From: JADFNO01 sp965369945
GTDB lineage: Bacteria > Planctomycetota > Phycisphaerae > Phycisphaerales > SM1A02
DNA: 8,167 nt
Direction of reading: 5' to 3'
NCBI GenBank assembly: GCA_965369945.1
Contig: CBDUST010000211.1
Coordinates: 1-8,167, forward strand
Below the pieces are notes generated by a model. That model saw only the letters and a list, made by a program, of their open reading frames with translations, had not been told where the DNA came from and ran no database searches. Below, piece after piece: positions 5,340 to 8,167 of this stretch. Numbering within the stretch: position 1 is the stretch's first letter; each line of letters opens with the position of its first letter. Both the position numbers and the translations under genes were made by a program.

Positions 5340-7697
5340 ATGGAGGAATCTGACAAGACGACTGATCCGGAAGCGGTGACCGAGGATGAACTGGGCAGCG
5401 CCCCACAACCGGCGCGGGCTACCACCACCGTGGCGCTGGATCTCGGCAAGCGATTCGGGCAACTCATCGGCCGATACAAAGTCGTTCGTGTCCTCGGTGA
5501 AGGCGGCATGGGTACCGTCTTTCTCGCCGAGCAGGACAAACCAACCCGACTTGTCGCGTTGAAGATCATTCGACCCGGCGTGGCCTCGGCCAACCTGCTG
5601 CGACGCTTCGAACACGAAGCCCAGGTTCTGGGAAAACTGCAACATCCCGGCATCGCGCAGATCTACGAAGCGGGAACCGCAGACACAGGCGAAGGCGCTC
5701 AGCCGTACTTTGTCATGGAGTACGTCCGGGGTCGATCGCTTCTGGAGTACGCCCAAGCTTCACAGCTACGCACCCGCCAACGCCTAGAGCTGCTGGCCAA
5801 GATCTGCGACGCGGTCCAACATGCCCATCAAAAGGGGATCATCCATCGCGATCTGAAGCCGGACAACATCCTCGTCCCCGAAGATGGCCAACCCAAGATT
5901 CTCGACTTCGGCGTGGCACGCGCCACCGACGCTGACATTCAAGTTACCACCATACAGACCGACGTGGGTCAGCTCGTGGGCACTATTCCCTATATGAGCC
6001 CCGAGCAAGCCGGCGGCGACGTGACCGAACTCGATACCCGAAGCGATGTCTATGCACTCGGCGTTTTGGGGTATGAGTTACTGGCGGGGCGTCTTCCCTA
6101 CGACCTGAGCAAGAAGATGATCCACGAAGCGGTGCGGGTGATTCGCGAGGATGATCCCACACCCCTAAGTTCGATCGACCGGGTGTTTCGCGGCGACGTC
6201 GAGACGATCATCGCCAAGGCGCTTCAGAAGGAGCGGATTCGGCGTTACCAGAGCGCCAGTGATCTGGCCAGCGATATTCGCCGGTACCTGAGCGATCAAC
6301 CGATCGTGGCCCGCCCGCCGAGTGTTGGCTATCAGCTGCGCAAGTTCACGAAGCGCAACAAGGCATTGGTGGCCGGGGTGGCGGCCGTGTTCGTTGTACT
6401 CGTCGCTGGAATTGTGACCACGAGCGTGGCCCTGGCCCTCGAATCCCAGCAGCGCACCTTTGCCGAGGACGCTCGCGCCGAGGCGCAGCGCCAAACCGGT
6501 ATCGCCGTGGCGGTCAGCAACTTTTTCAATGAAGACCTACTCGCCGCTGTCGTGCCTTCGGCTGCGCAAGGCAAAGGCAAGGACGTCCTGATGCGCGACG
6601 TGCTGGACGAAGCGGGCAAAAGCATCGAGGAGGCGTCCGGCGCGGGCGGGCGCTTCGAAGGCAAGCCCCTGATCGAGGCCTCAATCCGTGCAATGCTTGG
6701 TGAAACGTACCGCCGGCTCGGGGAGCACGCCACGGCCGAGCGGCACCTGATGCGGGCGCGGCTGCTGCGGCGTCGTGAACTGGGCGAGGAACATCCGGAC
6801 ACGCTTTCGTCCACGAACATCCTCGCGATCCTGTACGACAATCAGGGACGCTACGACGAGGCGGAGCCGCTGTACGTCAAGACGCTGGATATCCAGAGAC
6901 GCGTCCTGGGTGAGGAGCATCCGGACACGCTGACCTGCATGAACAGCCTCGCGAACTTGTACCGCAATCAGGGCCACTACGACAAGGCGGAGCCGCTTTA
7001 CGTCAAGACAATGGAGGTCATAAAGCGCGTCCGGGGCGAGGAGCATTCGCACACGCTCAACTCCATGAACAACCTCGCGCTCCTGTACTGGAATCAAGGC
7101 CGCTTCGACGAGGCGGAGCCGCTGTACCTAGAGACGCTGGAGATTATGAATCGCGTCCTGGGCGAAGAGGATCCGGACACGCTCGACTCCAGTAACAACC
7201 TTGCAAGCCTGTACAAGGATCAAGGCCGCCACGACGAGGCAGAGCCGCTGTACGTGCAGACACTGGAGATCCAGAAGCGCGTCCTGGGAGAGGAGCATCC
7301 GAACACACTGATCTCAATGAATAACCTGGCAGAGTTGTATCACACGCAGGGCCGATACGAGGACGCGGCCGCCTTGTTCGTTCAGGCCGTGGCCGGGGCA
7401 CGCGTGGCTTGGCCGGCGAGTCATTGGATCACGGGCGCAATCCTTGGCTACTACGGCAAGACATTGACCGTGCTGCAACGCTACGAAGAGGCCGAGACGG
7501 CGCTGCTGGAGGCGCATGATTTGATCTCTGCCGGTTTGGGACCCGATAATGAGCGGACGATAAGCGCGATCAAGTCTCTCTCCTATCTCTACGGCGCTTG
7601 GCACGAAGCCGAACCGGACAAGGGCTACGACGCCAAGGCCGCCGAGTGGCGCAACAAGCTACCCGAGCCCACCGACGACATCGCACCTGACTCCTAG
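5340..7697 (+). CDS. Membrane Ser/Thr protein kinase with C-terminal TPR (kinesin-light-chain-type) repeats
   Basis: The 785-residue Pkn-type kinase probably phosphorylates Ser/Thr on unknown partners. The cytoplasmic catalytic domain (about 45-320) is intact: P-loop LGEGGMG (52-58), Lys75 in VALK, helix-C Glu93, HRDLKPDN with Asp171 and Asn176, DFG with Asp189, and SPE at 220-222. A single hydrophobic helix follows (about 342-367). The rest, probably extracytoplasmic, holds a short helical linker and TPRs with five 42-residue units starting at residues 481, 523, 565, 607 and 649 (pattern LGEEHPDTL...NNLA.LY..QGRYDEAEPLY), then one or two diverged units. The ATG at 5340 is preferred to an in-frame TTG at 5265 because AAGGA lies 7 bases upstream. 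Many planctomycete kinases of this build sit beside an ECF sigma factor gene; none is seen here. The TPR surface is probably a protein-binding sensor, by inference. Confidence 0.95.
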   Translation: MEESDKTTDPEAVTEDELGSAPQPARATTTVALDLGKRFGQLIGRYKVVRVLGEGGMGTVFLAEQDKPTRLVALKIIRPGVASANLLRRFEHEAQVLGKLQHPGIAQIYEAGTADTGEGAQPYFVMEYVRGRSLLEYAQASQLRTRQRLELLAKICDAVQHAHQKGIIHRDLKPDNILVPEDGQPKILDFGVARATDADIQVTTIQTDVGQLVGTIPYMSPEQAGGDVTELDTRSDVYALGVLGYELLAGRLPYDLSKKMIHEAVRVIREDDPTPLSSIDRVFRGDVETIIAKALQKERIRRYQSASDLASDIRRYLSDQPIVARPPSVGYQLRKFTKRNKALVAGVAAVFVVLVAGIVTTSVALALESQQRTFAEDARAEAQRQTGIAVAVSNFFNEDLLAAVVPSAAQGKGKDVLMRDVLDEAGKSIEEASGAGGRFEGKPLIEASIRAMLGETYRRLGEHATAERHLMRARLLRRRELGEEHPDTLSSTNILAILYDNQGRYDEAEPLYVKTLDIQRRVLGEEHPDTLTCMNSLANLYRNQGHYDKAEPLYVKTMEVIKRVRGEEHSHTLNSMNNLALLYWNQGRFDEAEPLYLETLEIMNRVLGEEDPDTLDSSNNLASLYKDQGRHDEAEPLYVQTLEIQKRVLGEEHPNTLISMNNLAELYHTQGRYEDAAALFVQAVAGARVAWPASHWITGAILGYYGKTLTVLQRYEEAETALLEAHDLISAGLGPDNERTISAIKSLSYLYGAWHEAEPDKGYDAKAAEWRNKLPEPTDDIAPDS
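6781..7410 (+). repeat. Tandem 126-base coding repeats (five TPR units)
   Basis: Units begin at 6781, 6907, 7033, 7159 and 7285, an exact 126-base period with no insertion or deletion. Long blocks match between units even at synonymous positions, for example GAGGCGGAGCCGCTGTAC in units 1 and 3. Unit 5 diverges in its second half. The pattern suggests recent duplication or gene conversion within the kinase gene, so copy number may vary between strains. Confidence 0.9.
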
Positions 7698-7719
7698 CCC
7701 CCGAAGAAGGGCTTGCGGT

Positions 7720-7738
7720 CTGAGGCTTGAGGCTTGAG
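7720..7738. repeat. GCCTCA short repeat, right copy (reverse orientation)
   Basis: CTGAGGCTTGAGGCTTGAG, starting 22 bases after the kinase stop codon, is built on a 7-base TGAGGCT period. Its reverse complement resembles the sequence at 5167-5182, with two GCCTCA units in each. The two copies bracket the kinase gene in inverted orientation. Confidence 0.45.
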
Positions 7739-7754
7739 GACTGAACGGCGACGC

Positions 7755-7782
7755 TGGCGCGCGCTTATCGTGCCGCGCGCCA
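7755..7782. terminator. GC-rich hairpin downstream of the kinase gene, possible terminator
   Basis: TGGCGCGCG (7755-7763) and CGCGCGCCA (7774-7782) are perfect 9-base arms around a 10-base loop, starting 57 bases after the kinase stop. RNA from the kinase gene could form a strong stem. Only three T residues follow, so it is not a textbook intrinsic terminator. It could be a factor-dependent terminator, an mRNA 3'-end stabiliser or a repeat end. Confidence 0.4.
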
Positions 7783-7786
7783 TTTG

Positions 7787-7865
7787 CAAAGTCCAAAACA
7801 ACCAAAGTTAAGCCTCAAACTCGCTCGGGTAAGCAAAGTTACGCCCCCGGAAAGCAAAGTTACGC
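7787..7865. repeat. CAAAGTTACGC direct-repeat cluster
   Basis: AAGCAAAGTTACGC occurs exactly at 7831-7844 and 7852-7865, 21 bases apart. AACCAAAGTTAAGC at 7800-7813 matches at 12 of 14 positions, 31 bases before the first exact copy. A shorter GCAAAGT is at 7786-7792. The spacings of 31 and 21 bases would place the sites on about the same face of the helix. Possible roles are regulator binding sites or leftover units of a repeat; nothing here selects between them. Confidence 0.6.
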
Positions 7866-7874
7866 TTCGTTAAG

Positions 7875-7917
7875 GATCGTTAGCGCGAGCGCGGCAACTT
7901 CAGCGCGCGCCACGATC
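7875..7917. repeat. Imperfect GC-rich inverted repeat
   Basis: GATCGT (7875-7880) pairs with ACGATC (7912-7917). Inside this, GCGCG (7883-7887) pairs with CGCGC (7906-7910) and GC (7889-7890) with GC (7903-7904), with small bulges. Its right arm AGCGCGCGCCA (7902-7912) is also the exact reverse complement of TGGCGCGCGCT (7755-7765), so the direct-repeat cluster is enclosed between matching ends. Confidence 0.5.
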
Positions 7918-7948
7918 GCCGTTTGCCGATCCCGCAGGCACAAATCCT

Positions 7949-8167
7949 TCACAGCGTGCGCCAATCAACGATCGGTGGAACTTTCGTTCTTGCTATTTTG
8001 GTACCACAGCGCGCACAAAAATGTCCAACCAAGGGTCCACGGATTCCTCCAAATCCCGATGGAGTCGGGACGGGTGAGATCGGGGCGATTCTATTTCGAG
8101 GGACGATCAAGCAACATAAATCGTCGTCAAGATCGCTGCCGCTAGCCAAGACGGAGGCCTTGGCGTA
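7949..8167 (-). CDS. Possible C-terminal end of an unrecognised gene, open to the right edge
   Basis: A minus-strand frame runs open for 73 codons (72 residues plus TGA) from the right edge to 7949. The product includes GHFCARCGTKIART, a single CxxC that could be half of a zinc knuckle, and ends VDWRTL. No family is recognised and no signature beyond the CxxC is visible. A TTG at 8149 could serve as a start, but the frame has no stop before the edge, so a longer gene entering from outside is equally possible. Codon choice does not clearly favour coding, and this may be a chance open frame. The rest of 7698-8167 holds only the repeats listed separately. Confidence 0.25.
   Translation of the reverse strand, partial: YAKASVLASGSDLDDDLCCLIVPRNRIAPISPVPTPSGFGGIRGPLVGHFCARCGTKIARTKVPPIVDWRTL

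Noticed and set aside
5178..5756. Minus-strand reading frame opposite the kinase catalytic domain
   Set aside because: It lies antisense to conserved kinase motifs and has no recognisable domain.
7696..7713. AGCCC/GGGCT hairpin at the kinase stop codon as terminator
   Set aside because: The stem is only 5 bases and no T-tract follows.
7831..7865. CRISPR-like array
   Set aside because: Only two exact 14-base copies with a 7-base spacer; lengths and number do not fit CRISPR.
8054..8070. TCCCGA/TCGGGA hairpin near the right edge
   Set aside because: A short 6-base stem inside an uncertain open frame, with no T-tract and no nearby gene end to terminate.

Overview
The window looks like a chromosomal segment of a Gram-negative-type bacterium, most likely a planctomycete or close relative. 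This is inferred from the combination of genes: a KDO-8-phosphate synthase (lipopolysaccharide sugar), a McsA/McsB protein-arginine kinase pair best known from Firmicutes, and a large membrane Ser/Thr kinase ending in kinesin-light-chain-type TPR repeats, an architecture common in Planctomycetota. No marker gene for taxonomy is present. There are no insertion sequences, CRISPR arrays, tRNAs or rRNAs.

Positions 1-4145, minus strand. Five genes run leftward from a divergent promoter region: kdsA (3288-4145), mcsA (2579-3112), mcsB (1528-2565), a pabA/trpG-type glutamine amidotransferase (765-1379) and an exported alpha/beta hydrolase (1-772, cut by the window edge). mcsA and mcsB are 13 bases apart. 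The amidotransferase and hydrolase overlap by 8 bases. The kdsA-mcsA and mcsB-pabA gaps (175 and 148 bases) are wide enough for internal promoters or processing sites, and the second holds an inverted repeat. Neither ctsR nor clpC, the usual partners of mcsAB in Firmicutes, is visible.

Positions 4146-4360. A divergent intergenic region carries a perfect TATAAT for the minus strand and a good Shine-Dalgarno for the plus-strand gene.

Positions 4361-7697, plus strand. A DUF1444-like protein (4361-5152) is followed by a 785-residue kinase (5340-7697). The kinase has a Pkn-type catalytic domain, one membrane helix and a TPR array. At least five TPR units are encoded by exact 126-base DNA periods.

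Positions 7698-8167. No convincing complete gene lies here. The stretch contains GC-rich inverted repeats, a cluster of CAAAGTTACGC direct repeats bracketed by an 11-base inverted pair, and a reading frame open to the right edge on the minus strand that may be the tail of a gene.

The genes are individually recognisable. The least ordinary features are the placement of the arginine-kinase pair beside kdsA and pabA, the near-identical TPR-coding repeats, and the structured non-coding block after the kinase.
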